A model generated the notes under the pieces. The model was not told where the DNA came from. It worked only from the letters and a program-made list of their open reading frames with translations, and searched no databases. 61,165 nucleotides of DNA from positions 1 to 61,165 of the forward strand of contig JADFUW010000023.1 of the NCBI GenBank assembly GCA_015222205.1. Reading direction: 5' to 3'. The first letter of the stretch is position 1. Every line of letters begins with the position of its first letter. The position numbers and the translations under genes are program-made. Of this stretch, positions 44,657-53,196 are shown piece after piece. Source of the DNA: Chloroflexota bacterium (GTDB lineage Bacteria > Chloroflexota > Dehalococcoidia > Dehalococcoidales > UBA5760).

Positions 44657-46126
44657 ATGACTAAACCAGTTAGAGTGCGTTTTGCCCCCAGCCCCACCGG
44701 TTATCCCCACGTGGGCAATATCCGGACAGCCCTGTTTGACTGGCTGCTTGCCCGGCATGCGGGTGGCAGTTTTATCCTTCGTGTTGAGGACACTGATGTT
44801 GCCCGTAGGGTTGAGGGTGCCGTTGAGGCGATTATGGACGGTCTTAAGTGGCTGGGGCTTGATTGGGATGAGGGACCGGAGGTGGGGGGTAACTACGGGC
44901 CCTACTTTCAATCACAGCGCCTGGAGCTATACCGTGATGCTGCCAGGCGTCTTGTTTCCCAGGGGGATGCCTACTATTGCTACTGCTCTCCCCAGCGCCT
45001 GGAGGAGATGCGCGCCGAGCAGGTCAGGCAGAAACAGCCGCCGGGCTATGACCGCCGCTGCCGTAATTTAACTGAGTTGGAGCGGGCACAGAAAGAGGCT
45101 GAGGGCATCACGCCGGTAGTTCGTTTTAAGACTCCACTTGAGGGTCAGACCAGATTTAACGACTTAATCTGGGGTGAGGTGGTCTTTGAGCATAACACTA
45201 TTGACGACTTTGTGCTGCTCAAGTCGGATGGCTACCCTACCTACCATCTGGCAAATGTGGTTGATGACAGTGCGATGAAGATTAGCCATGTCATCCGGGC
45301 TGAGGAGTGGATATCCAGCACCCCCCGCCACCTGCTCTTGTATCAGGCTCTGGGGTTTGAGCCACCCCAGTTTGTTCACCACCCGATGATACTGGGACCC
45401 GACCGCTCTAAACTCAGCAAGCGGCACGGTGCCGTATCTATACTTGAATACCGGGAGCAGGGCTACCTGCCGGAAACAATGGTCAACTTCCTGGCTCTAC
45501 TCGGCTGGTCACTGGATGATAAAACCGAGATTTTATCCCGTAAGGAGCTAACAGATAACTTTTCCCTGGAGCGAATCGGCCGGACCGGGGCTATTTTTGA
45601 TTGGAATAAGCTCAGCTGGATGAATGGGGTGTATATCCGCCGCTTAAGCTTAGAGGATTTTACCCAGCGAGCCCTCCCTTTTCTAGAGAAGGGTCTGCCT
45701 TCTAGCGTTAAGCGGCCGCTATCTATTGACTACACTAGGCAGATCATGCCTCTTATCCAGGAGCGTGTCCGAACCCTGACTGAGGTTGCTGGGCTAACTG
45801 AGTTCTTCTTTATAGATGGGCTTGACTATGATAGCAGCCTGCTAATAGTTAAGAAGATGAATCAGGAGTCAGCCGTTAAGGCGTTAGAGGTGTCAAAACA
45901 GAAACTCGTACCGGTAGAGGCGTTTGATACCGGGTCTCTGGAGGCAGTGCTCAGGCCCCTGGCGGTGGAGCTAGGGCTGAAGGCAGGACAGCTTTTTGGC
46001 TCGCTGAGGGTAGCCGTTACCGGGAGGACAGTAGCCCCACCCTTATTTGAGACGATGTCGGTTCTAGGTAAGGAACGGTGCCTGGAGCGAGTTGAATCTG
46101 CTCTGGGAAGGCTGCGTAGTTTGTGA
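44657..46126 (+). CDS. gltX: Glutamyl-tRNA synthetase
   Basis: 489 residues, class Ib. RFAPSPTGYPHVGNIRTALF contains the HIGH-equivalent and SKLSKRHG is the KMSKS-equivalent. The C-terminal helical anticodon-binding domain is complete. Whether it is discriminating or charges tRNA-Gln as well cannot be judged; no glnS or gatCAB lies in the window. It matches the tRNA-Glu(TTC) at 12.5 kb in function. Starts 16 nt after the accessory cassette; its own promoter is not obvious, so it may be read through from the cassette. Confidence 0.95.
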   Translation: MTKPVRVRFAPSPTGYPHVGNIRTALFDWLLARHAGGSFILRVEDTDVARRVEGAVEAIMDGLKWLGLDWDEGPEVGGNYGPYFQSQRLELYRDAARRLVSQGDAYYCYCSPQRLEEMRAEQVRQKQPPGYDRRCRNLTELERAQKEAEGITPVVRFKTPLEGQTRFNDLIWGEVVFEHNTIDDFVLLKSDGYPTYHLANVVDDSAMKISHVIRAEEWISSTPRHLLLYQALGFEPPQFVHHPMILGPDRSKLSKRHGAVSILEYREQGYLPETMVNFLALLGWSLDDKTEILSRKELTDNFSLERIGRTGAIFDWNKLSWMNGVYIRRLSLEDFTQRALPFLEKGLPSSVKRPLSIDYTRQIMPLIQERVRTLTEVAGLTEFFFIDGLDYDSSLLIVKKMNQESAVKALEVSKQKLVPVEAFDTGSLEAVLRPLAVELGLKAGQLFGSLRVAVTGRTVAPPLFETMSVLGKERCLERVESALGRLRSL

Positions 46127-46167
46127 TGGTTATGGCTTATTCAGGCAGAAAGTGAAGGAGGTATTTA

Positions 46168-46734
46168 GTGAAGGCAATAGCTATTGTGGGTAGTCCCAGG
46201 GAGAATGGAAATACAGAAATCCTTTGTAAACACGCTCTGAGGGCGATAGAAGAGGAAGGGGTGGATACGGAGCTTGTAAGATTGGCTGATTTAGATATTA
46301 AACCGTGCACTGCCTGCATGGTCTGCAAGGACGAAGAAAGTTGCCCTATTGAGGATGACCTGTGGCCGATATATTTAAAGATGAAAGAGGCTGATGCTAT
46401 AATACTGGCCTCACCGGTATACTTTGGCTCGGCTACAGCTCAGATAAAAGCCCTCATGGAGAGGGCTGGTTATATTGCCTACTGGAACGGTAGGCCGTTT
46501 GATGGGAAGGTGGGTGGCCCCCTGGTGGTGGCGCGCCGGGCGGGTAAGACATTTACCGCCGCTCAGCTGACTAACTGGTTTCAAATACTGGGATTTTTTA
46601 TACCTGGTTCCACCTACTTTAATGTTGCCTTTGGCCGGAATAAGGGTGAGGTAGAGCAGGATGAAGAGGGGATGAGAACAGCCTGGAACTTCGGCAAGAA
46701 TATTGCCCTTCTGGTGAAAAAGCTGAAGGCTTAG
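46168..46734 (+). CDS. NADPH-dependent FMN reductase / iron-sulfur flavoprotein
   Basis: 188 residues of the flavodoxin-like fold. IVGSPRENGNTEILCKHAL binds the FMN phosphate, and ASPVYFGSATAQIKALMERAG the isoalloxazine. The compact cluster motif C-TA-C-MV-C-KDEES-C (Cx2Cx2Cx5C) after DIKPCTACMVC is that of the ISF family, which holds a 4Fe-4S cluster and is common in anaerobes. Function: electron transfer, possibly oxygen or quinone detoxification. GTG start behind GGAGG at 46168, 41 nt after gltX. Confidence 0.87.
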   Translation: MKAIAIVGSPRENGNTEILCKHALRAIEEEGVDTELVRLADLDIKPCTACMVCKDEESCPIEDDLWPIYLKMKEADAIILASPVYFGSATAQIKALMERAGYIAYWNGRPFDGKVGGPLVVARRAGKTFTAAQLTNWFQILGFFIPGSTYFNVAFGRNKGEVEQDEEGMRTAWNFGKNIALLVKKLKA

Positions 46735-46818
46735 CTTGCTTTGCAAGGGCAGCTTGAGATTTTGTAACCTCATCTCCCCAGATGCCACCCATACCGGTTA
46801 ATATTTGCAGGAGCCTAG

Positions 46819-47808
46819 ATGAAACCTGAGGAGCCGAGATATATTTCTCTATACCATTCTGGTGAGCTTGAGCGTCGGGCGGAGCGGCTTGAAGCTCGGC
46901 TGGAGTCTTGTGACATCTGCCCCCGGGGATGCCGGGTTAACCGCCTTGAGGGTGAGCTGGGCTTCTGCCACTCAGGCCGCCATCCAATAGTATCTTCATT
47001 CTGTGCTCACCATGGTGAGGAGCCAGCCCTTTCCGGGAGCCGGGGTTCGGGAACGATATTCTTTGCTAACTGCAATATGAGGTGTGTCTATTGCCAGAAC
47101 TACCAGATAAGCCAGAACTGGGAAAGACAGAGGTTTAATGAGATAGACTGTCATATCCTGGCTGAACACATGCTCTACCTCCAGGATGAGCTTGGCTGCC
47201 ACAATATCAACCTTGTTTCACCATCGCACTTCGTCCCGCAATTAGTCAGGGCGGTGCTGGAGGCAGTGCCTATGGGGCTTAGATTGCCGCTGGTCTATAA
47301 TACCAACAGCTATGATTCCGTAAAAACCCTAAACGAGCTTGACGGTATTATCAGTATTTACCTGCCCGACCTGAAATATGCCTCCGATGGTTGGGCTAAT
47401 GAGCTCTCACAGGCTGCCGATTATGTAGACTGGTCTCGTCAGGCAATTAAGGGGATGTATCGGCAGGTGGGTGAGCTGGTGGTAGATGAGTTTGGTGTTG
47501 CCCAGCGGGGGTTGATTGTCCGCCATCTTGTCCTGCCCAATGGGCTGGCTGGTAGCCGCGACTCACTTGGTTGGCTAGCCAGCGAGGTTTCGCCTAGGGT
47601 TACAGTTAGCCTGATGTCCCAGTATCATCCCATGCACCAGGCTCATAGGTTTCCCCTGTTATCCCGTCATATTTCGTCGGCTGAACATGAGGCTGTGCTC
47701 AAGGTAATGGATGAGGTGGGGTTAGAAAACGGCTGGCTCCAGGAAATGGGTGCTCAAGAAATCTATCTGCCCGATTTTGACCGTGAAAAGCATCCGTTTA
47801 GGGTTTAG
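46819..47808 (+). CDS. Radical SAM protein, PflX/COG1313 type
   Basis: 329 residues. The radical SAM motif is C-NMR-C-VY-C in FANCNMRCVYCQNYQISQ. An upstream Cys cluster, CDICPRGCRVNRLEGELGFC, precedes it, as in PflX. The DLKYASDGWANELSQAADY and MSQYHPMHQAHRFPLL segments also match that family. PflX proteins are presumed glycyl-radical or related activators but have no assigned substrate. No glycyl-radical enzyme is in the window. Preceded by AGGAGCC and 84 nt after the flavoprotein on the same strand. Confidence 0.85.
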   Translation: MKPEEPRYISLYHSGELERRAERLEARLESCDICPRGCRVNRLEGELGFCHSGRHPIVSSFCAHHGEEPALSGSRGSGTIFFANCNMRCVYCQNYQISQNWERQRFNEIDCHILAEHMLYLQDELGCHNINLVSPSHFVPQLVRAVLEAVPMGLRLPLVYNTNSYDSVKTLNELDGIISIYLPDLKYASDGWANELSQAADYVDWSRQAIKGMYRQVGELVVDEFGVAQRGLIVRHLVLPNGLAGSRDSLGWLASEVSPRVTVSLMSQYHPMHQAHRFPLLSRHISSAEHEAVLKVMDEVGLENGWLQEMGAQEIYLPDFDREKHPFRV

Positions 47809-47837
47809 CGTTGAAGGCTAGATGCTGAGTTGCTCTT

Positions 47838-47957
47838 TTAATTCTTTCGCTTTCGTTTGGTGAAGGCGAATCGGATTTTCTTACCGTTAAGTTTGCTGCC
47901 TTTCTTGTTCACATTCTCAATGAAAGTTTGCAGGTCTATCATCTTTTTTTCAGTCAT
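47838..47957 (-). CDS. Possible 39-residue basic micro-protein
   Basis: An ATG-initiated frame on the minus strand encodes 39 residues, beginning MTEKKMIDLQTFIENVNKK and ending in a very basic run (FTKRKRKN). The composition is peptide-like, with an amphipathic N-terminal helix. The ribosome site is poor (GGAG about 17 nt upstream). It is short and could be chance, but the alternating Lys pattern is unusual for random frames in this genome. It converges on the radical SAM gene. Confidence 0.35.
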   Translation of the reverse strand: MTEKKMIDLQTFIENVNKKGSKLNGKKIRFAFTKRKRKN

Positions 47958-48057
47958 TTTGGTGCTCTTTATCTCCGTTCTCTTTAGCTTAGACAGCCAA
48001 TTATATCACGTTGCTTAGTATAATATAAAATCAGCTGGGCTTATGGTAGTATTTGGT

Positions 48058-48144
48058 ATCTACCTCACCCCCTTTATCCCCCTCTCCTTCAAAGGAGAGG
48101 GGGGAGGATTAGAAAAGAGGGGCTTAGCCCCTCTTAAACACCCT
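48058..48144 (+). repeat. Two-hairpin dispersed repeat, locus B
   Basis: Begins TACCTCACCCCCTTTATCCC. First stem: CCCCTCTCCTT / AAGGAGAGGGG around CA. Then GGATTAGAAAAGAGGGG and a second stem, AAGAGGGGC / GCCCCTCTT around TTA. It is the cleanest copy of the family in the window. A TATAAT occurs right at its end (48144-48149), ahead of the 48177 gene. Confidence 0.8.
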
Positions 48145-48176
48145 ATAATGGTTGTTATAATAAGGAGGAGTGTAAA

Positions 48177-48362
48177 ATGTGGAGGAAAGTTGTTGGTTGG
48201 ATATTGTTCGCATTAGGGATAATAAATATTTTAAGTTTAGCTGCTGAATCTCTAGTAGGTTGGCTTGGAGGCTTGAGCTCAACTTGGCCGATTACCGTTG
48301 TAATTACTGTGCTTATGCTATGGGGTGGTTGGAAGTTAGCTCATTCTAAGCCTAAAAAATGA
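48177..48362 (+). CDS. Small two-helix membrane protein
   Basis: 61 residues; two hydrophobic helices (about 5-25 and 36-55) and a short basic tail (HSKPKK) that should lie inside the cell. A strong AAGGAGGAG ribosome site before ATG 48177 supports a real gene. No family recognised; LiaI/LiaF-type or other small stress-linked membrane proteins are loosely similar in layout. It follows the repeat at locus B. Confidence 0.6.
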   Translation: MWRKVVGWILFALGIINILSLAAESLVGWLGGLSSTWPITVVITVLMLWGGWKLAHSKPKK

Positions 48363-48428
48363 ACTAATGCGTTTTTGAGATATTCTGGAAATTAGAGCTT
48401 CTCTAGGAGAGAAATTTTGAGGTGACCT

Positions 48429-49040
48429 ATGAATGACACCAATGAACCAAAGGGTATACGTAAACTTAGCATTTTCGTTACCGCTGATGCTCTACTGGCA
48501 GCTATCCTCTTGGTTTGGGCACAGCTCTGGATACAACCCTCATTGCAGCTTTGGGTGCGAGAATATGGTAAAGGGGAACCTGCTGAGATACTTGATACAT
48601 TTAGTATGAATGTAGGTATCGGGCTTGTTTGGACATATTTCGCGGTGTTTCTTGCGTTGGTAGCTTTGGCATGGGCTGGGTGGCGCTCTTTCACAACTGA
48701 AGAGAAATCTGAACGCAACAAGACTCCTGATTTTTCTATCGGGTTATTCTCCGCATCTCTTGTGATGGCTGTGCTGGATGTTCTGCAATCATTCGCTACC
48801 AATATTAAGAAGCTTATGATGTCTGGCATGCCAATTTATAAACCTCTGGAACTCCCCGAGAATCTTTTGCACCTAAAACCTTGGTGTATCGGGGTTGTAA
48901 TTGCACTGGGGGTTTTGATAATCATTTTCTCTATATTAGGGGCCAAGTCACACAAATATAAGCTCTGGTTAAAGGCAGAGGCCGTAGCCATTTTAATTGT
49001 AGGGGTCTTCTTTCTCTATATATTATGTATTGCTCAATGA
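48429..49040 (+). CDS. Four-helix membrane protein of unknown function
   Basis: 203 residues with four membrane helices (about 17-35, 60-82, 104-122, 153-170 and possibly one at 182-200). A loop LTWPEYGKGEP-like segment between helices 1 and 2 would be outside. No catalytic motif visible. ATG start behind GAGGTGACC. Same strand as the 61-residue protein, 66 nt after it, so perhaps one operon. Convergent with mutM. Unrecognised family. Confidence 0.55.
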   Translation: MNDTNEPKGIRKLSIFVTADALLAAILLVWAQLWIQPSLQLWVREYGKGEPAEILDTFSMNVGIGLVWTYFAVFLALVALAWAGWRSFTTEEKSERNKTPDFSIGLFSASLVMAVLDVLQSFATNIKKLMMSGMPIYKPLELPENLLHLKPWCIGVVIALGVLIIIFSILGAKSHKYKLWLKAEAVAILIVGVFFLYILCIAQ

Positions 49041-49101
49041 GCGGAAGTTATCAGGATGATGGCTAACCAAGGTATCTTACGCGGGATCCGCGTCCTTGAC
49101 T

Positions 49102-49938
49102 TTACCTGAGTGCTGGTGGATATTGCGGCTGGCACTTAGGGCAGAAGTAGGTGCCACGGTTGCGGACGAGTATTCGCTCAATAGGGGTGCTACAGACAGG
49201 GCAGAACTTGCCCCCCAGCCTATGGGCAACCCGAAACTCAAAGTGCGCTGTACCCAGTGTGCCATCAGGGCGAAAGTAGTTCTCCACGCTGGCGCCTTTA
49301 TTGCCAATAGCTGAGAATAGCACCTCTTGAATGGCACGGTGCAGTCTTTTTACCTCTTCCGGGGACAGGCTTTCCCCTGGCCTTAAGGGATGTATTCCAG
49401 CGGAGAATAGGGCTTCGTCGGCATACATATTACCGATGCCGGCAATGAAGTTCTGGTCAAAGAGAAGGGCCTTTATCGGTGCCTTACGCTTGGCTAGGCG
49501 CTTAGATAGAATCTGAGGGGTAAAGTTTTCATCCAGGGGCTCAGGCCCGAGCTTCCTCACCACACTGTTGGTATCTTCTACTAGCCACATCGCCCCAAAC
49601 TTGCGCGGGTCGCGAAAGTAAATCTGGCAGTTATTATCCAGGTGGATTATGGCACGGATAAATTTATCGGGCGCGTCCGGTGCTGAGCTTAACAGGAGAG
49701 AGCCGGTCATTTTCAGGTGAATAATTAGCGCTTCACCACTGCTCAGGCTAAAGATAAGGTATTTGCCGCGCCGACTGAGTCTGGTTATTTCTTGCCCGAT
49801 AAGGCGGGAACAGAATTCTTTAACCGAGGGCTTGCGGACTATCCTCTCCCAGCACAGGGTAATGCCCGTGACCCGACGACCGAGAATATGGGGCATAAGC
49901 TCGTTTTTTATCGTCTCTACTTCAGGAAGTTCCGGCAT
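49102..49938 (-). CDS. mutM: Formamidopyrimidine-DNA glycosylase
   Basis: Removes 8-oxoguanine and Fapy lesions and nicks the abasic site by beta/delta elimination. 278 residues. The N-terminal PELPEVETIK supplies the catalytic Pro and Glu after Met removal. The helix-two-turn-helix region has NMYADEALFSAGIHP. The C-terminal zinc finger is CPVCSTPIERILVRNRGTYF followed by CPKC, intact. It is upstream of polA on the opposite end of the same strand gene order (polA 98 nt upstream), a plausible repair pair. Confidence 0.95.
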   Translation of the reverse strand: MPELPEVETIKNELMPHILGRRVTGITLCWERIVRKPSVKEFCSRLIGQEITRLSRRGKYLIFSLSSGEALIIHLKMTGSLLLSSAPDAPDKFIRAIIHLDNNCQIYFRDPRKFGAMWLVEDTNSVVRKLGPEPLDENFTPQILSKRLAKRKAPIKALLFDQNFIAGIGNMYADEALFSAGIHPLRPGESLSPEEVKRLHRAIQEVLFSAIGNKGASVENYFRPDGTLGTAHFEFRVAHRLGGKFCPVCSTPIERILVRNRGTYFCPKCQPQYPPALR

Positions 49939-50036
49939 CTAAACCCCTCAAAAGCAGCGTCTCACCCATTCCATATTGTGAGTCCAGATATATGATACAC
50001 TAGAAAGCAAGTCTGGCAGACTATGTGAGACACCAT

Positions 50037-52769
50037 TTATGATGATTCCATCTCTCCCCAGTTATGACCACTCTTAACATCCACCTTTAAGGGAACGCTA
50101 AGCTCAAGAGCCGTAGACATTACCTGGGGTACTAACTGGCGCATTATTTCTATTTCTTCTTGAGGCACCTCAAAGATAAGCTCGTCATGAACCTGAAGCA
50201 ACATCTGGCTCTTTAGCTGACGGCTACCCATCTCCCGGTATAGGTTAATCATGGCTACTTTTATGATGTCGGCTGATGTCCCCTGCACGGGCATATTTAT
50301 CGCCATGCGTTCGGCGGATTCCCTTACCTGCCGGTTGGATGAGTTAATCTCAGGGATAAAGCGTTTTCTACCCAGCAGCGTTTGAACATAGCCCAGTTCC
50401 CTTGCCCGTTTTTTGGTTGCCTCAAGGTAATCCCTTACCCCGGGGTATTTCTCAAAGTATGAGACAATAAACTGGGCTGCCTCCTGCCGGGATAGCTCGG
50501 TGGCCTGCTCCAGCCCGTAGTCACTCATACCGTAGATAACACCAAAGTTAACCGTCTTAGCCAGACGGCGTCTATCCGGTGTTACCTGGGAGGCATCTAC
50601 ACCGAAGAGCTGGGCGGCGGTAGCGGCGTGAATATCCTCATCTTGACTGAAGGCTCTTATTAGGCCTGGGTCTTGGGACAGGTGAGCTAGGACACGGAGG
50701 TCAATCTGTGAGTAGTCTCCCGCCAGAAGATAAGAGTCGGGTGGAGCCACAAATGCCTGCCTTACTTCCCGGCCTACTTCACCCCGGACGGGGATATTCT
50801 GTAGGTTTGGCTCGCTGGAGGAAAGCCGGCCGGTAGCCGTTCTGGTCTGGTTAAAGCTGGTGTGCACCCGACCTGTCCTGGGGTTTACCAATGCTGGTAG
50901 GGCATCAATATAGGTTGATTTTAGCTTGGCTAACTGACGGTAGTCTAAAATCAGTTCTATTATCGGGTGGACGCCGCGCAGTTCCTCCAAAACTGCGGCA
51001 CCGGTGGAATAGCCACCTTTCGTCTTTCTCGCTGGCGGTAGTTTAAGCTCATCAAACAGGACAGAGCTTAGTTGTTGGGGCGAGTTTATATTAAAGCGGT
51101 GGCCAACGCCGTTATATATTTCCGCCTCCAGCTTGAGTAACTTTTCACCGAGGCGGTGGGACATCTGCCTCATTAGCTCCATATCCAGGGCGACACCGTT
51201 TCTTTCCATGGTGACCAGCACCGGCACCAGCGGCATCTCAACCTCAGCGAAAAGTCGCCACAGCCCCTGCTGGTGAAGCTCAGGGCGCATTAGTTCAGCC
51301 AGTTGTCCCGTGATGTCGGCATCAGCGCCGGCGTAATTAGCCGCCTTACTTATCTCTATCTCCGACATAGAGAGCTGCCTAGAGCCTGTGCCAATAAGGG
51401 CGGTGATGGGTGTCATCTCAATGCCCAGCCGGCTGAAGGCGAGGGTTTTTAAGCCCATGGATTTCTCACCCAGCAGGTAGGCCGCTACCATGGTATCAAA
51501 TGCCAGGTTGTTGACGGTTACCCCATACCCGGCCAGCACCGCCATATCATACTTGCCGTTGTGAGCTAGCTTGGGGAGGGAGGTGTCTTCCAGTAGCGGC
51601 TTAAGCCCGCCTATGGCCTGCTCCAGGGGCAGCTGTGATACCTCTCCCCAGCCAACGTGACCCACTGGAATATAATAAGCCTCGGCTGGGGCTGGCGATA
51701 CCGATATGCCTACCAGCTGGGCGGATATAGCATCTAGACTTGTTGTCTCCAGGTCAAAGGCAAAGGATGAGGCGTCTTTAAGGCGGTTCAGAAGCTCATC
51801 AAAGGCAGGGGTGGTATTTATAATGTGATATGCAGGTTGGGGTTGGGGCTTAATTTTAGCTTGGGGGGGAACTTCGAGTGCTGTCTCTGCCTCTGCTATT
51901 TCGGGCAATTTAGCTAAGAGCCTAAAAAACTCTAACCTACGGAAAAGCTCGGCTACCTTCTGGCGGTCATAATGACTGGTCTGGCAGTCATCAAGTTTAA
52001 GGGTAATAAGCGGCACTTCGGTAACGATAGTCGCCAGCTCCTTACTCTGATGAGCTATGTCTTCATTTTGCTGCAATAGAGCCTGGAGTTTGGGTGGGCT
52101 CACCTGGTCTATATGGGTATATATTTCTTCTATGGTACCGAATTGCTGGATGAGTTTAACAGCTGTTTTCTCACCGATGCCGGGAACACCGGGGATATTA
52201 TCTGAGGGGTCACCCTTTAGCCCTTTAAGGTCGGCGATATGCTCCGGCGTGACGCCATATTTCTGGCTTACGGCGGCCTCATCGTAGAGCACAGTATCAC
52301 CAAAAGCCCGCTTTGGGGCAAATACTTTTACTTGAGGTGATACCAGTTGCATAGCATCGGCGTCACCGGTAATGATGATGGACTCAATGCCCTGCTCGCT
52401 GGCCTGCTGGCTGAGGGTACCCAGAATATCGTCTGCCTCATAGCCCTCAAGCTCAAAGATGGGAATATGGAAGGTGGTAACTAACTCTCTTACCCGCTCC
52501 AGTTGACTCACCAGTTCGTCCGGGGCTGGGGGACGCTGTGCCTTATACTGCTGAAAGAGCTGGTGCCTGAAGGTAGGAGCTTTCATATCAAAGGCGATAG
52601 CGTAGTGGGTCGGTTTTAGCTCACTTATCGTCTTTAAGAGCATAAGGGCAACGCCGTAAACGGCACCCACCGTCTCGCCGGTCTTACTCACTGTTAGTGG
52701 AGGCAGGGCGTGAAAGGCACGGTGAACCAGGGCGTTGCCGTCAAAGAGAACCAGAAGCGGCTTTTTCAT
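50037..52769 (-). CDS. polA: DNA polymerase I
   Basis: 910 residues with all three Pol I domains. The 5'-3' exonuclease is in 1-295 (FDGNALVHRAFHALPPL, YEADDILGTL, GLKGDPSDNIPGVPGIGEKT). The 3'-5' exonuclease-like domain is in 320-500 and has AFDLETTSLDA, so its first acidic pair is present. The polymerase has SSEPNLQNIPVRG, LLAGDYSQIDLRVLAH (motif A), the Lys/Tyr O-helix RRLAKTVNFGVIYG and QVHDELIFEV (motif C). It fills gaps and removes primers. The -10 box ends only six bases before the ATG, so the transcript may be leaderless. Confidence 0.96.
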   Translation of the reverse strand: MKKPLLVLFDGNALVHRAFHALPPLTVSKTGETVGAVYGVALMLLKTISELKPTHYAIAFDMKAPTFRHQLFQQYKAQRPPAPDELVSQLERVRELVTTFHIPIFELEGYEADDILGTLSQQASEQGIESIIITGDADAMQLVSPQVKVFAPKRAFGDTVLYDEAAVSQKYGVTPEHIADLKGLKGDPSDNIPGVPGIGEKTAVKLIQQFGTIEEIYTHIDQVSPPKLQALLQQNEDIAHQSKELATIVTEVPLITLKLDDCQTSHYDRQKVAELFRRLEFFRLLAKLPEIAEAETALEVPPQAKIKPQPQPAYHIINTTPAFDELLNRLKDASSFAFDLETTSLDAISAQLVGISVSPAPAEAYYIPVGHVGWGEVSQLPLEQAIGGLKPLLEDTSLPKLAHNGKYDMAVLAGYGVTVNNLAFDTMVAAYLLGEKSMGLKTLAFSRLGIEMTPITALIGTGSRQLSMSEIEISKAANYAGADADITGQLAELMRPELHQQGLWRLFAEVEMPLVPVLVTMERNGVALDMELMRQMSHRLGEKLLKLEAEIYNGVGHRFNINSPQQLSSVLFDELKLPPARKTKGGYSTGAAVLEELRGVHPIIELILDYRQLAKLKSTYIDALPALVNPRTGRVHTSFNQTRTATGRLSSSEPNLQNIPVRGEVGREVRQAFVAPPDSYLLAGDYSQIDLRVLAHLSQDPGLIRAFSQDEDIHAATAAQLFGVDASQVTPDRRRLAKTVNFGVIYGMSDYGLEQATELSRQEAAQFIVSYFEKYPGVRDYLEATKKRARELGYVQTLLGRKRFIPEINSSNRQVRESAERMAINMPVQGTSADIIKVAMINLYREMGSRQLKSQMLLQVHDELIFEVPQEEIEIMRQLVPQVMSTALELSVPLKVDVKSGHNWGEMESS

Positions 52770-52775
52770 AGCTTA

Positions 52776-52810
52776 ATTATAGCAGAGTGGGGGAGATTTG
52801 GCTTAGCCAA
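52776..52810 (-). promoter_or_regulatory. polA promoter -10 with an inverted repeat at the -35 position
   Basis: Minus-strand TATAAT (52776-52781) sits six bases before the polA ATG (52767-52769), so transcription would begin at or next to the start codon. The -35 region lacks TTGACA and instead holds TTGGCT-T-AGCCAA (52798-52810), a 13-base palindrome that could bind an activator or repressor. Confidence 0.45.
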
Positions 52811-52879
52811 GTTAGTCGAAACAGTCTGGATTCCCAAAACTTGAAATGACACTAAGATTGCCTTGAAGTATATGGTGGG

Positions 52880-53134
52880 CGTGTAGCTGGGTTTCACAAG
52901 CTACGCACACGTCGCTCTGGAAGCCAGCGCTATGTAGATCTTCATCTGGTAGTTGACAAAGCCCTCAGTCTGGAGCAGGCTCACGAAATTTGTGACCAAA
53001 TTGAGGCCGAGATAGAAATTAGGCTCCGTGGGACTAGTGTAGTTATTCACCTTGAGCCGTGTGATGGTAGATGCGAGCGGTGCTCTGCGGCCTGTGCTAA
53101 AGCTGAGACCGATAGCTCCCGTTTGACCAAATAA
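52880..53134 (+). pseudogene. 3' fragment of a cation diffusion facilitator (CDF) transporter
   Basis: An open stretch on the + strand translates to a CDF C-terminal cytoplasmic domain: VAGFHKLRTRRSGSQRYVDL, then LVVDKALSLEQAHEICDQIE, then VVIHLEPCDG and a Cys-rich end CERCSAAC. In intact CDF proteins this follows six membrane helices. Here those, and any start codon, are missing; a stop lies in frame at about 52852. It ends at TAA 53132-53134. The fragment is a relic of a deleted zinc/cadmium/iron efflux gene lying between the minus-strand polA and rhodanese genes. Confidence 0.7.
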
Positions 53135-53196
53135 TCAAACTAACTCAGTCCTTTAGCGAAGTGTCAACCTGCCAGAGCCTTTGGCTAATTTCTATT

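Noticed and set aside
49079-49093. ACGCGG-GAT-CCGCGT stem between the 48429 gene and mutM
   Set aside because: A convergent terminator was considered, but there is no T-run on either side; a short chance palindrome is equally likely.
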